Positions 8,711 through 17,060 of a DNA stretch of 64,000 nt are shown piece by piece (position 1 is the first letter of the stretch; every line of letters starts with the position of its first letter). Source of the DNA: Desulfoferula mesophila (GTDB taxonomy: Bacteria > Desulfobacterota > Desulfarculia > Desulfarculales > Desulfarculaceae); NCBI RefSeq assembly GCF_037076455.1, contig NZ_AP028679.1, positions 1,069,501 through 1,133,500 on the forward strand, in the 5' to 3' direction. A program made the translations under genes and the position numbers. The notes beneath the pieces were generated by a model. That model saw nothing but the letters and a program-made list of their open reading frames with translations, was not told where the DNA came from and made no database searches.

Positions 8711-8777
8711 GACTTAAAATCCCCAGGCCTAAAGGCCGTGCGGGTTCGAGTCCCGCCCCGGGCACCAAATTAAATCA
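8711..8777 (+). repeat. tRNA-Leu(UAA) 3' fragment, attachment site copy 1
   Basis: Bases 8711-8767 are the 3' part of a tRNA-Leu: anticodon loop CTTAAAA (anticodon UAA), variable arm, TPsiC arm GGGTTCGAGTCCC, the acceptor 3' strand and CCA. No 5' half precedes it, so it is not a functional tRNA. The 67-base unit, including AATTAAATCA after the CCA, recurs at 12389-12455 with two mismatches. This is the expected scar of integration into a tRNA gene. Confidence 0.85.
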
Positions 8778-8792
8778 GGTAGTTATACTAAT

Positions 8793-8820
8793 AGGGGCAA
8801 GCTTTAAGTTTGCCCCTGTT
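8793..8820 (+). terminator. Hairpin after tRNA fragment
   Basis: AGGGGCAA (8793-8800) pairs with TTGCCCCT (8810-8817), followed by a weak T-rich run. Its position 25 bases after the CCA suggests a former tRNA terminator. Confidence 0.5.
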
Positions 8821-8892
8821 AATTTCACGTAAGCGTAGCGTAAGCATTAGGCGCAATCTTACCCATCTTGCGCTTTGGAAATTGCCAACTAA

Positions 8893-9038
8893 CTGACCCT
8901 TGGCCAAAAGGATCTCTGCCTCGCGAAGCTTGCCGATCATCTGCTCGGCCGAATAGCGCTTCCTGCCCATACTAACCCTCCCTCTCTCGGCCCAAAATCC
9001 TAACTTAAAATGTGGACCGGGTTAAGGGGGGCAGGTCA
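8893..9038 (-). mobile_element. IS3-family element fragment: left end and orfA start
   Basis: On the minus strand an IS end TGACCTGCCCCCC begins at 9038. It is followed 65 bases later by an ATG (8970) encoding MGRKRYSAEQMIGKLREAEI and LLAKGQ, the standard N-terminus of IS3-family OrfA. Homology stops after ~26 codons near 8893, where unrelated sequence leading to the tRNA fragment begins. The open frame continues to 8788 but is not meaningful. Inactive remnant. Confidence 0.75.
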
Positions 9039-9048
9039 GCACTGGAGG

Positions 9049-9124
9049 TCACCCCGAATTAGATCCAGCCAATAGGTGAGGGCTTGGCTCTTTTGGAGAT
9101 CCTCCGGTTGGGGTTTTGGACAGG
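9049..9124 (-). pseudogene. IS3-family orfB 3' tail, distal piece
   Basis: If the IS21-family element (9125-11651) and one copy of its target duplication are removed, the minus-strand frame at 11761-11657 continues here as HLSKTPTGGSPKEP and ends with a stop at 9049-9051. The final TPTGG-rich tail is typical of IS3-family OrfB ends. This is the second half of a transposase tail split by the IS21 insertion. Confidence 0.65.
9120..9124. repeat. Target-site duplication (left), ACAGG
   Basis: ACAGG directly outside the left IS21-family terminus is repeated at 11652-11656 directly outside the right terminus. Confidence 0.8.
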
Positions 9125-9226
9125 TGTGAATGGCGGAGTAAGTGCGGGACAGTTGGCGGTCTAAAACCGTGACACTTGTTTTAGAGATATAGTCCTGTTG
9201 TTCATGCTGTCAATCATGATCTTGCC

Positions 9227-10003
9227 TTAGTTGGTTTTGGGCTTTGCCTGGGATCGTCTTTTGGCTTGGCGGAGCCGGTAGCTTTCTCCATTGGCCTCGA
9301 TGATGTGGCACCTATGGGTCAGTCTGTCCAGCAGTGCACCGGTGAGTCTTTCGGAGCCGAAGACCTCCGTCCATTGCTGGAAAGGGAGATTGGTGGTGAT
9401 CATGAGGCTTTGTTGTTCATATGCCCTACCCACCACCTCGAATAGCATTTGAGCGCCTATCTTGGAGAAGGGCACATAGCCCAGTTCATCGATGACCAGC
9501 AGGTGTAGGCGCTGGAGCTGTTTCTGCAGGCGTTGCAGACGTCTTTCCTCGCGGCATTCCATGAGCTCTGTGACCAGGGCGGTGGCGCTGTAGAATTTCA
9601 CCTTGCTTCCCTGGGCGCAGGCCGCAAAGGCCATGGCGCTGGCCAGCTGGGTCTTGCCGGTGCCGGAGTTTCCGATCAGGAGCACGTTTTCCTTTTTGGC
9701 GATGTACTCGCCCCTCATCAGCTCCCTGACCAGCTGCTGATTGATGGAGGGCTGTGCCTTGAAATCAAAGGTGTCCATGGTCTTGATCACCGGAAAGGCG
9801 GCTTGCTTGATGCGCCTTTCGGCTGCCCGCTTCTCGCGGTCCAGAAGCTCCCGCTCGGTCAGGCGCAGCAGGTAGGTCATGTAATCGGAGCGGTCTTGGC
9901 TGCAGACCTTGGCCATGGCCGCGTATTCCCGGAGAATGGTGGGCAGCTTCAGCTTTTTGAGGTGGTACTCCAAGAGCACGGTGGGTTTGTCCTGGTCCTT
10001 CAT
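9227..10003 (-). CDS. istB: IS21-family helper ATPase IstB
   Basis: The 258-residue AAA+ ATPase has Walker A GNSGTGKTQLA and Walker B LLVIDELGYVPFS, followed by the sensor-like MITTNLPFQQW. In the IS21 family IstB binds target DNA and activates the transposase. Its ATG overlaps the istA stop by four bases (ATGA), giving translational coupling. Length is normal for the family and the frame is intact, so the element is probably active. Confidence 0.95.
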   Translation of the reverse strand: MKDQDKPTVLLEYHLKKLKLPTILREYAAMAKVCSQDRSDYMTYLLRLTERELLDREKRAAERRIKQAAFPVIKTMDTFDFKAQPSINQQLVRELMRGEYIAKKENVLLIGNSGTGKTQLASAMAFAACAQGSKVKFYSATALVTELMECREERRLQRLQKQLQRLHLLVIDELGYVPFSKIGAQMLFEVVGRAYEQQSLMITTNLPFQQWTEVFGSERLTGALLDRLTHRCHIIEANGESYRLRQAKRRSQAKPKTN

Positions 10004-11499
10004 GACAGCGCCCCTCCCTGCGCGAGGAGGGAGTCATAGACTGTGATATCGGGCCCGGCCACGCTCACTCGGCCCAGGTGCTCACGACCGTCCAGCAGGA
10101 AGGTGGCCGCGGGCCCTGATGATGGCGGCTCCAGCAGGTGGACAATGGCCTCCGGGGCATAGGCTCCCGCGTACAATGCCTGCTCCACCGCCCGCTTCAG
10201 TCTGGCCATGGAGTGGTCCTCCAGCAAACGTAGGACCTTTATGTATTTACGGGTGCCCTGGCCAGGCATGTCTTCCCCGGCCACCAGCCGCCGCCTCAAG
10301 ACCTCAAAGCACTCAGACAGATCTAGGTCAGCCAGGGGGCGGGCGTGGTCCAGGGAGCCAGGCTTGCGCTCCAGCAAGGGCAGATAATGCCGGTAGTCGA
10401 AAAACACCCCTTCCTTGCCCCAGGATCGGGAGTGGCGGGCCACCACCACGTCATGGTGGCAGAGCACCACCCGATCCACATAGCCCTTGGCCACAATTTC
10501 ATGGTGGGCACAAGCCACCGGCACCGAGTAGTCATTGTCGTCGAAGCGGACCAGGGACAATGAATTGGCCCGGGTAGGCTGTTTGCGGCAGGCATCGAAG
10601 CGGGAGGGAGGCAGGGGGACAAAGGCTGTCTGGTCTTCCTGCAAAACCTCGGCCTTGCTACCGCCCTTGCCACGCAAACGGCGCTTCATGTCGTCGCGGC
10701 ACTGCCTTAAAAGCATGGCATTGAGCTCGGCCAGGTCCTTCACCTGGGGCACTGGCACCAAAAAATTCTGCCGGGCGTACTTGACCACCCCTTCCACCAC
10801 GCCCTTCTCGTTTGGACGCCGCACCCGACAAAAATGCTCCCGAAAAAGGTAATGGCTCTGCAGCTTGAGAAAACCATCGGTCAGCTTGCGCTCATGAGGC
10901 CCTATGATCTTGGAAACCAGGACCTTGCTATTGTCGTAACTGATCCGGTGGGGCACCCCACCGAAAAACTCGAACGCCCTGGCATGCCCTTCCCAGTAGC
11001 TCTCGCTGCACTCCTTGTCGAAGGCCGCCACGAAAAAGGCATCGGAGTACGGCAAGGCCATGATAAAAAGCGCTATCTTGCGAAGCTCCCCGGAAACCTT
11101 GGCCAGGGCATAGCCAAAGTCCACCTGCGCCTCGCCGGGACGATGGACCAGGGGCATGTACACCTCCTGGCTCACGCGCTTGATTGCGCGCACCGCCTCC
11201 TTTACCTGGGTGTACTTGCCCTGATAACCCGCCTCCTTGATGCGGTGATATATGCGCGTGGCCGTGTGCCTTTGCTTCTTGGGAACCTTTTTGTCCTCTT
11301 TTATGATCCGGGCGATCAGCTCAAGGTAGGGGCCAAGCTTGGGCTTGGCTCGGGGGACACTCAGTCGGTAACCGGGAGGCTCAGAATAATCCTGAATCTT
11401 TTGCAGGGTATCCCAATGGATGCCCTCTCTACGCATTAACTCGCGCTTGCTCGCCTGGCCATCGCGCAACTCAAGTCTGATCCGGGCCCATTGATCCAT
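10000..11499 (-). CDS. istA: IS21-family transposase IstA
   Basis: The ~499-residue DDE transposase has an N-terminal HTH region (SKRELMRREGIHWDTLQKI) and an RNase H-like catalytic core. Likely catalytic Asp residues are in GEAQVDFGYA and RISYDNSKVLV, and the Glu in RRPNEKGVVEGVV. A beta-barrel-like C-terminal segment follows (SRFDACRK..., NDYSVPVACAH). ATG at 11499 gives the usual family length; the frame is open upstream to 11562 but runs into the terminal repeat region. It acts with IstB, which follows directly. Confidence 0.93.
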   Translation of the reverse strand: MDQWARIRLELRDGQASKRELMRREGIHWDTLQKIQDYSEPPGYRLSVPRAKPKLGPYLELIARIIKEDKKVPKKQRHTATRIYHRIKEAGYQGKYTQVKEAVRAIKRVSQEVYMPLVHRPGEAQVDFGYALAKVSGELRKIALFIMALPYSDAFFVAAFDKECSESYWEGHARAFEFFGGVPHRISYDNSKVLVSKIIGPHERKLTDGFLKLQSHYLFREHFCRVRRPNEKGVVEGVVKYARQNFLVPVPQVKDLAELNAMLLRQCRDDMKRRLRGKGGSKAEVLQEDQTAFVPLPPSRFDACRKQPTRANSLSLVRFDDNDYSVPVACAHHEIVAKGYVDRVVLCHHDVVVARHSRSWGKEGVFFDYRHYLPLLERKPGSLDHARPLADLDLSECFEVLRRRLVAGEDMPGQGTRKYIKVLRLLEDHSMARLKRAVEQALYAGAYAPEAIVHLLEPPSSGPAATFLLDGREHLGRVSVAGPDITVYDSLLAQGGALS

Positions 11500-11651
11500 G
11501 TCCGTGTACACCCCTTCCGCTCCTCCAGAGAGTCCTGGCCTGGAAGCCACCATGGCCTCCATCGCACCAAAACACCTGAAGAAAACTGAATCGGTGTGTC
11601 ACGGTTTTCAACCGCCACTAAAATCGTCTCGCTTTTGGACCGCCATTTACA

Positions 11652-11656
11652 ACAGG
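11652..11656. repeat. Target-site duplication (right), ACAGG
   Basis: Right copy of the 5-bp ACAGG duplication flanking the IS21-family element. Confidence 0.8.
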
Positions 11657-11761
11657 TGGCATCGGGCGAATTCCCGAGGCGTCCGGTCCCCTAGGGAGGT
11701 GTGAGGTCGGCTAACATTATAGTCCCGCCTCCAATCAGGCAGCCCTCGTTTTTCCGGAACC
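11657..11761 (-). pseudogene. IS3-family orfB tail, proximal piece
   Basis: The minus-strand frame encodes WRRDYNVSRPHTSLGDRTP and REFARCHL, the conserved C-terminal segment of IS3-family OrfB (RPHSSLGxxTPxEFA). It begins abruptly after the end of another IS (TGAACCGCC at 11762) and is cut at 11656 by the IS21-family insertion. The tail continues at 9124. Confidence 0.75.
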
Positions 11762-12211
11762 TGAACCGCCCCGGTTTTTCCGGAGGCTCTTTTGTTAGAG
11801 TCAGGCCGCCATGGCCTGTGCCGGTAGTGACTGATAGTATGCCATCTCGATTTCCACGGGAGGAATGTGTCCCATGGGCTCGAGCAGGCGCCGGTTGTTA
11901 AACCAGTCCACCCATTCGAGGGTGGCAAATTCCACCGCGTCAAGGTTACGCAAGGGACCCCGCCTTCGGATCACCTCGGTCTTGTAAAGACCGATCACCG
12001 TCTCGGCCAAAGCATTGTCGTAAGAATTGCCCACGCTGCCCACCGAAGGCTCCACGCCAGCCTCGGCCAGGCGCTCGGTGTAACCAATTGAAAGATATTG
12101 GGAGCCGCGGTCGCTGTGATGGACCAAGCCCTCGATGTCTCCCCGCGCCCACAATGCCTGCTCCAGGGCATCCAGGGCCAGGTCGGGCCGCAATGAAGCG
12201 GCCAGGGGCAT
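11762..12211 (-). mobile_element. IS3-family fragment: orfB C-terminus and right end
   Basis: The frame at 12211-11801 encodes 136 residues of an IS3-family OrfB: VHHSDRGSQYLSI with the second catalytic Asp, VGNSYDNALAETVIGLYKTE with the catalytic Glu, and WVDWFNNRRLLEPMGHIPP. The N-terminal half including the first catalytic Asp is missing. The element's right terminus is visible as the inverted TGAACCGCCCCGGTTTTTCC at 11762. Its 5' break abuts the integrase remnant at ~12215. Confidence 0.85.
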
Positions 12212-12214
12212 CTC

Positions 12215-12334
12215 AGAGCACGCTATTCAAGAGATCATGGGGCCTGCCAGCATTACACAACCACCCAGATCTATACCAAGGGCATGGCGCGGGTCGCCGA
12301 CCTTTATGAATTGATGAGCAAGGGGCTCAAGTAG
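12215..12334 (+). pseudogene. Tyrosine integrase C-terminal remnant, frameshifted
   Basis: HAIQEIMGPASIT in one frame, then TTQIYTKGMARVADLYELMS in the next, stopping at 12334, reconstruct the end of a XerC/D-like tyrosine recombinase (normally LGHxSIxTTxIYTH). The catalytic Tyr is in QIYTK. A frameshift near 12262, substitution of the expected His and loss of everything upstream show it is dead. It lies 55 bases before attachment copy 2, on the same strand, so it is probably the decayed integrase of the element that made that site. Confidence 0.7.
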
Positions 12335-12388
12335 CACAAAACCAGCACAGTTGGCGGGGAAATTTAATCATTTCAGGTACGACTTTAG

Positions 12389-12455
12389 GACTTAAAATCC
12401 ACGGGCCTAAAGGCCGTGCGGGTTCGAGTCCCGCCCCGGGCACCAAATTAAATCA
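12389..12455 (+). repeat. tRNA-Leu(UAA) 3' fragment, attachment site copy 2
   Basis: The same 67-base tRNA-Leu 3' half as at 8711-8777, with two differences, again lacking a 5' half. Downstream sequence differs from copy 1 after AAATTAAATCA. The intact tRNA gene must lie outside the window, most likely to the left. Confidence 0.85.
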
Positions 12456-12733
12456 ATAAGTTAATATGGAAACTCCGCCTCGGACGGGGCGGTCATGTTT
12501 TCGTGCCACCGATTTGCGCCACGCTTTATGGTGAAATTAAGTGAACGTTGGTGGCGTTGGACTCTGCTGCTGAACGTTCGGCGCCACTGACCTGGGTCTA
12601 TTTTCGAGAAGCAGTTCGGTGGGGCAGACTGAGAAAACCACCATTGGGTTTACTGGTGAGCGCGCAATAATTTGTTCAAAGCGTTAGTGCACAACCCAAC
12701 GCCCGATCCCGTATCCATAGCGTCTCCGCTCAA
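12456..12733. other. Intergenic region, no gene seen
   Basis: Between attachment copy 2 and the end of the ATPase operon. It has a GC-rich hairpin (CCGCC/GGCGG near 12477-12494) without a clear T-tract; nothing else is recognised. I see no obvious terminator for atpG. Confidence 0.5.
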
Positions 12734-13618
12734 CTAGGATTGCTGGCTAAAGGCCTCATAGCCTGAAACTATGTCCAGGAGTTCTTCGGTGATGGCCGAT
12801 TGGCGGCGCTGGAAGTAGCGGCGGGTCAGTTCGTCCATGCGCTCGGCAATGCTTTTTTCCGCCCCCTGCATGGCCGCCAGGCGCGAGGCGTTTTCGCTGG
12901 CCGCGCTCTCGGCCAAGGCCTGGAACAGCCCTATGAAAAGGTATTGCCGCAACAGGGCGGAGAACAGGGCCTGGGGGTCCATGGTAAAGGCGGGCAGGCT
13001 GGGGCCTTGCCAAGGCTCGCTCACCAGCCGCTCCAACCAGCTCCGGTCCAGGGGCAGCAGCTCCCGCTTGATGGGCTTGTAGGAAGCCCCGCCTTGCTGG
13101 CGGTTGTAGTACAGCCACACCCGGTCTATGCCCCGCTCTTCGCCCCAGGCCTGAATGTGGAACAACAGCTCGTGGACCAGGGGGGTTATGCCCGCGATGG
13201 AGCCCGCCACCTGTAGATAGCTTTCCGCCTGGCCGCCCGCGTCTTCCCAGGGGCCCAACAGCCGCTGGCCCACCGCCACCATGGGCAGCCCGGCCAGGTC
13301 CACGGCATTTTCCTTGAGGTCGTCTATGGCCAGGGAAGCCACCTGCTCGTTGAGGGAGCCGGCCATGCCCTGGTCCGAGCCGAAAACCACCACCCCCAGG
13401 TTGCCGTGGGCCTTGCGGCGGGCCCTGGGCGGGCGGCCTCCGGCCCCCAACACCACCGCCAGGCCCAGCTCCACGGTGCGGGCGTAGTCGGCCAGGGAGC
13501 GCACCGCCTTCTCGTATTGCCGGATGTTCACCGCGGCCATGGCCTTCATGGTCTTGACCACCGATTGCAGGTCTTCGGTGCTGCCCAGCTTGCGTTTGAG
13601 CCCCTCGACCGTTTCCAC
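12734..13618 (-). CDS. atpG: N-ATPase gamma subunit
   Basis: The 294-residue rotor-stalk protein has the two terminal coiled-coil helices of gamma: an N-terminal METVEGLKRKLGSTEDLQSV and KTMKAMAAVNIRQYEKAV, and a C-terminal ASENASRLAAMQGAEKSIAE. The region between is divergent, as expected for N-type ATPases. The start is GTG at 13618, two bases after the atpA stop. The same frame is open far upstream through atpA, but that part is an antisense-like artefact of high GC. Last gene of the operon. Confidence 0.9.
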   Translation of the reverse strand: METVEGLKRKLGSTEDLQSVVKTMKAMAAVNIRQYEKAVRSLADYARTVELGLAVVLGAGGRPPRARRKAHGNLGVVVFGSDQGMAGSLNEQVASLAIDDLKENAVDLAGLPMVAVGQRLLGPWEDAGGQAESYLQVAGSIAGITPLVHELLFHIQAWGEERGIDRVWLYYNRQQGGASYKPIKRELLPLDRSWLERLVSEPWQGPSLPAFTMDPQALFSALLRQYLFIGLFQALAESAASENASRLAAMQGAEKSIAERMDELTRRYFQRRQSAITEELLDIVSGYEAFSQQS

Positions 13619-13620
13619 GG

Positions 13621-15225
13621 CTAACCTTCTTCCCCGATCTGGCCCTGTGCCTCGGCTTCTTGCTCTGCGGGGCCCTCGCCCCCGGCCAACGGCTGACCCC
13701 CGGAGTCCAGACCCAAGGCCTGGCGCGAGGCCTCGCGGATGCGCTCCAGATCCTCGTCGCCCAGCTTGTCGCCCTTGGCGATGGATTCGGCCAGCTCGGC
13801 CAGCGGCCCGCGCATGACCCGGCGTACCTCCTGTTCGGCCTCGGCGATCCGGTCCAATTCCAAACCGTCGAACAAGCCCTGGTTCACCGCCACCAGCACC
13901 GCGATCTGCTCGGCCACCGGCATGGGCTGGTACTGGGGCTGCTTGAGCACCTCGCGCACCCGGCGGCCGCGCTCCAGGTTTTGGCGAGTGTCCTCGTCCA
14001 GGCGGCTGCCGAAGCGGGCAAAGGACTCCAGCTCCTCGAACTGTGTGTAGGACAGGCGCAGGTCGCCGGCCACGCGGTGGTAGGCCGGCAGCTGGGTCTT
14101 GCCCCCCACCCGGCTGACGCTCTTGCCCACGTCCACCGCCGGCAGGATGCCCTTGCGGAACAGCTCGGGGTTCAGATACACCTGCCCGTCGGTGATGGAG
14201 ATGAGGTTGGTGGGGATGTAGGCCGAGAGGTTCTGGGCCTCGGTCTCGATGATGGGCAGGGCGGTCAGCGAGCCGCCGCCGTGCTCCTCGCGCAAATGGG
14301 TGGAGCGCTCCAGCAGCCGCGAATGCACGTAGAAGATATCGCCCGGAAAGGCCTCGCGCCCCGGCGGCCGCCTGAGCAATAGCGACAGCTCGCGGTAGGC
14401 CCGGGCGTGGCGGGTGAGGTCGTCGTAGATCACCAGCACGTCGCGGCCCGAGGCCATGAAGTGCTCGCCGATGGTGGTGGCGGCGTAGGGAGCGAAGAAC
14501 TGCAAGCCCGGCGGGTCTTCCTCGGTGGCCACCATGACCAGGCTGTATTCCAGGGCCCCGGCCTCGCGCAGGCTTTGAACCACCCGGGCCACCGCCGAGC
14601 TGCGCTTGCCCACCGCGCAGTAGATGCACACCACCCCCTTGCCCTTCTGGTTGAGGATGGTGTCCACGGCCAGGGCGGTCTTGCCGGTCTGGCGGTCGCC
14701 CAGGATCAGCTCCCGCTGGCCTCGGCCGATGGGAATCATGGCGTCGACCACCTTGAGACCGGTCTGCAAGGGCACGGTCACCGGGGCGCGCTGCATGATC
14801 TCCGGGGCGGGCCGCTCCACCGGCAGGTTATCGGAGGCGTCGATGGGCCCCAGGTTGTCCAGGGGCCGCGCCCTGGCGTCCATCACCCGGCCCAGCAGTC
14901 CCTCGCCCACCGGGGTGTCCAGCACCCGGCCGCTGCGCCGCACCTCGCCGCCCGCGCTCAGGCCCTCGCCCTTGTCCAGCAGGATCACCCCCACCTCGCG
15001 GCTGTCCAGGTTGAAGGCCATGCCCTCGACGCCGCCCTCGAAAACGAGAAGTTCCTCGCTTTGCACCCCGCGCAGGCCGCCCACGCGCACCACTCCCGGC
15101 CCCACGCTGAGCACCTCCCCCACCTCCTGCAAGCGGAGCGACGGCGCTTGGGGACGCGTGGTCTCATCCAGCGCATCCTCCAGGGCCTCCAAAGCCCGGC
15201 GCAGCTCCGGCGGCCGCTCAGGCAT
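13621..15225 (-). CDS. atpA: N-ATPase alpha subunit
   Basis: The 534-residue subunit has Walker [11 protein letters not shown], nucleotide-site residues in [20 protein letters not shown], and the conserved [10 protein letters not shown]. It starts eight bases inside the end of atpF, indicating translational coupling. In the F1 head it alternates with beta around gamma and provides non-catalytic sites including the arginine finger. The C-terminus has a Gly/Glu-rich extension of ~30 residues beyond the usual helical domain ([19 protein letters not shown]). Placement of atpA after atpF and before atpG is the N-ATPase order. Confidence 0.95.
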   Translation of the reverse strand: MPERPPELRRALEALEDALDETTRPQAPSLRLQEVGEVLSVGPGVVRVGGLRGVQSEELLVFEGGVEGMAFNLDSREVGVILLDKGEGLSAGGEVRRSGRVLDTPVGEGLLGRVMDARARPLDNLGPIDASDNLPVERPAPEIMQRAPVTVPLQTGLKVVDAMIPIGRGQRELILGDRQTGKTALAVDTILNQKGKGVVCIYCAVGKRSSAVARVVQSLREAGALEYSLVMVATEEDPPGLQFFAPYAATTIGEHFMASGRDVLVIYDDLTRHARAYRELSLLLRRPPGREAFPGDIFYVHSRLLERSTHLREEHGGGSLTALPIIETEAQNLSAYIPTNLISITDGQVYLNPELFRKGILPAVDVGKSVSRVGGKTQLPAYHRVAGDLRLSYTQFEELESFARFGSRLDEDTRQNLERGRRVREVLKQPQYQPMPVAEQIAVLVAVNQGLFDGLELDRIAEAEQEVRRVMRGPLAELAESIAKGDKLGDEDLERIREASRQALGLDSGGQPLAGGEGPAEQEAEAQGQIGEEG

Positions 15226-16036
15226 CGCCCGGCTCCTCCCGCGCCTCGTCGGCCCCTCCCTGGCGGGTCTTGGCGCTGTTCAGGGCTCGGGCCAGGCGCT
15301 CCACCAACTGCTGCTCCATCTCGCCCAGGTACTCGTCCATGCTCCAGGCCAGCTTGCGCCCCGGCACCCGGACCTCCAGGCCCAGGATCAGCTTGGCCTC
15401 CCGGTTGAACTCCAACGCAGGCTCCCCGCCCAGCAGCTCTCCCAGGGCCTGTCCAAGACGGCGTCGCTGCCGCTCGTCCAGCTCAAAGGCCGATCGGACC
15501 TCCAGGGCCTCGGCCTGGCCCAGGGCGCTCTTGAGCTCCCGGCGCTCATCGCCTTCCACGCCGGCCAGCTTGTCCAGGAACACCTCCAGCGAGCGCTGGT
15601 CCACCTCCTCGCCGGCCAAGTCCTCCATGGCCCGCCGGGCCATGCCGGCCGCGCCTTGCCCGGCCAAACGGGCCAGGTCCCCGGCCAGGGCCTGCCGGTC
15701 GCGCTCCAGGGCCTCGCGCCAGTCGTCCCGCTGGCCCTCCACCTCCTGCTTGGCCTGGTTCACCAGCTCCCGGCGGCGCTGCTCGGCCTGCTCCTTGGCC
15801 TCGGTCATCAGCGCCCCGCTCTTTTCCTCCAACTCCCGGCGGCTCTGCTCGAGCTCGCTCTGTTGCCGGGCGGCGGCGTCTTGCTCGGCTTCGGCCTGTT
15901 CGAAGCGGGCGGCGATGTCCGCCTCCCGCTGGTCGATGGCCTTGATGATGCGGTCATAGAGGAAGCGCTTGAGCAGCCACACCAGTATCAGGAAGTTGAC
16001 TACCTGGGCCGCCACGGTGAACCAGTCGATGAGCAC
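15218..16036 (-). CDS. atpF: N-ATPase long b-type stator subunit
   Basis: One N-terminal membrane helix ([20 protein letters not shown]) is followed by a long charged coiled coil (~30-130) and then a ~130-residue C-terminal region rich in [20 protein letters not shown]-type helices. At 272 residues it is ~100 longer than a normal b subunit. No atpH (delta) gene exists in the operon, and the extra C-terminal region has delta-like features (residues ~150-250), so it probably supplies the delta connection to F1. This matches the known N-ATPase pattern. Confidence 0.88.
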   Translation of the reverse strand: MLIDWFTVAAQVVNFLILVWLLKRFLYDRIIKAIDQREADIAARFEQAEAEQDAAARQQSELEQSRRELEEKSGALMTEAKEQAEQRRRELVNQAKQEVEGQRDDWREALERDRQALAGDLARLAGQGAAGMARRAMEDLAGEEVDQRSLEVFLDKLAGVEGDERRELKSALGQAEALEVRSAFELDERQRRRLGQALGELLGGEPALEFNREAKLILGLEVRVPGRKLAWSMDEYLGEMEQQLVERLARALNSAKTRQGGADEAREEPGDA

Positions 16037-16039
16037 GGC

Positions 16040-16318
16040 CTAGCCTCCCGCCTTTTTCACCACGTAGTCCCAGAAGGGGTTGGCGAACAGGAGGATCATG
16101 GAGACCACGAAGCAATAGATCGCCGTGGACTCGATCATGGCCAAACCCACGAACAGGGTGCGGGTGATGGTGTTGGACTCGTCGGGCTGCTGGGCCATGG
16201 CCGCCAGGGCCTGCGCCACGGCACGCCCCTCGCCCAGGGCCGGGCCGATGGCCCCCAAGCCGATGGTGATGCCGGCGGTGGCCACCGAGATCATGCCTAT
16301 GAGGCCCAAGTTATCCAT
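16040..16318 (-). CDS. atpE: N-ATPase c subunit, predicted Na+-binding
   Basis: The 92-residue two-helix rotor-ring subunit. Helix 1 contains GAIGPALGEGRAVAQAL with Glu30; the loop is AMAQQPDES; helix 2 contains LAMIESTAIYCF with Glu63-Ser64-Thr65. An acidic residue in both helices plus the Glu-Ser-Thr triad is the ligand pattern reported for Na+-specific c rings of N-ATPases, so Na+ translocation is predicted. It follows atpB with an eight-base overlap and precedes atpF by three bases. Confidence 0.93.
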   Translation of the reverse strand: MDNLGLIGMISVATAGITIGLGAIGPALGEGRAVAQALAAMAQQPDESNTITRTLFVGLAMIESTAIYCFVVSMILLFANPFWDYVVKKAGG

Positions 16319-17060
16319 TATCGTCTCCTTTCGCCAAAGCCCCCTCGCGGGTCTTTTGTTCGCGCTCTTGCTGGATGCGGGCGGCCGAGGCTATATAGAC
16401 CATGGCCAGCACCGCGAAAATGTATGCCTGGATCATGCCGGTCAGCAGGCCCAGAGCCTGCATGACCACCGGAAAGAGGATGGGAGTGATGGCCAGCAGG
16501 ATGGCCGCGATCTTGGTGCCGCTCATGATGTTGCCGAACAGGCGCACCGCCAGGGCCAGGGTGCGGCTCAGCTCGCCCAAAAGATTCATGGGCAGCATAA
16601 TCGGCGAGGGCTGTACGTAGAGCTTCAAATACTGCTTGAAGCCCCGGCTCTGGATGCCGTAGATGGGCACCCCGATCAACACCACCAGGGCCAGGGCCGC
16701 GGTGGTGGACAGCGAGGCGGTGGGCGGCACCCAGCCCGGGATAATGGCCAACAGGTTGCTCAGGGCGATGAACAGAAACAGGGTGCCCACAAAGGGCAAA
16801 AAGGGCGCCGCGTCCCGCTGGGCTATCTCCCGGATCTGGTTGCGCATGGCAGTGACGATCACTTCCAGGAAGTTCTGCCAGCGCGAGAGCTTTCGCCCGG
16901 CCTGCAGATTGCGGGTGGCCAGCCAGGAGCCCAGGGTCAATAGCAGCATGGCGATCCAGGTGTAGACGATGGTGGCGTTCAGCTTGGCCCAGTGCCAAGA
17001 CCAAAACACCAGCACGTCGGGGCTGATGTCCTTGATGCCCATCAGGTCCAGCGATTCCAT
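16311..17060 (-). CDS. atpB: N-ATPase a subunit
   Basis: The ~249-residue integral membrane protein has five to six hydrophobic helices. The essential stator Arg is in LAVRLFGNIMSG, with the conserved ELSRTLALAVR before it and GMIQAYIFAVLAMVYI at the end. It forms the ion half-channels against the c ring. ATG at 17060 overlaps the atpR stop; the open frame continues upstream but only as overlap with atpR. Position between atpR and atpE fits the N-ATPase operon. Confidence 0.93.
   Translation of the reverse strand: MESLDLMGIKDISPDVLVFWSWHWAKLNATIVYTWIAMLLLTLGSWLATRNLQAGRKLSRWQNFLEVIVTAMRNQIREIAQRDAAPFLPFVGTLFLFIALSNLLAIIPGWVPPTASLSTTAALALVVLIGVPIYGIQSRGFKQYLKLYVQPSPIMLPMNLLGELSRTLALAVRLFGNIMSGTKIAAILLAITPILFPVVMQALGLLTGMIQAYIFAVLAMVYIASAARIQQEREQKTREGALAKGDDNG

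Larger units (their letters stand above)
9125..11651 (-). mobile_element. Complete IS21-family insertion sequence
   Basis: The 2,527-bp element is bounded by inverted termini TGTGAATGGCGG (left, 9125) and TGTAAATGGCGG (right, read inward from 11651). Each end carries a second inner repeat, TGGCGGTCTAAAACCGTGACA at the left and TGGCGGTTGAAAACCGTGACA at the right. Multiple terminal repeats are the IS21 hallmark. It contains istA and istB and is flanked by a 5-bp ACAGG duplication, so insertion was recent and clean. Confidence 0.92.

Noticed and set aside
11647-11943. 98-codon minus-strand gene
   Set aside because: Its first half is an out-of-frame shadow of an IS3 OrfB fragment, its end an OrfB tail running into the IS21 terminus; it is a chance fusion of frames.
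12389-12445. Functional tRNA-Leu gene
   Set aside because: Only the 3' half from the anticodon loop onward is present at both copies; the preceding sequence does not form acceptor, D-arm or anticodon 5' strands.
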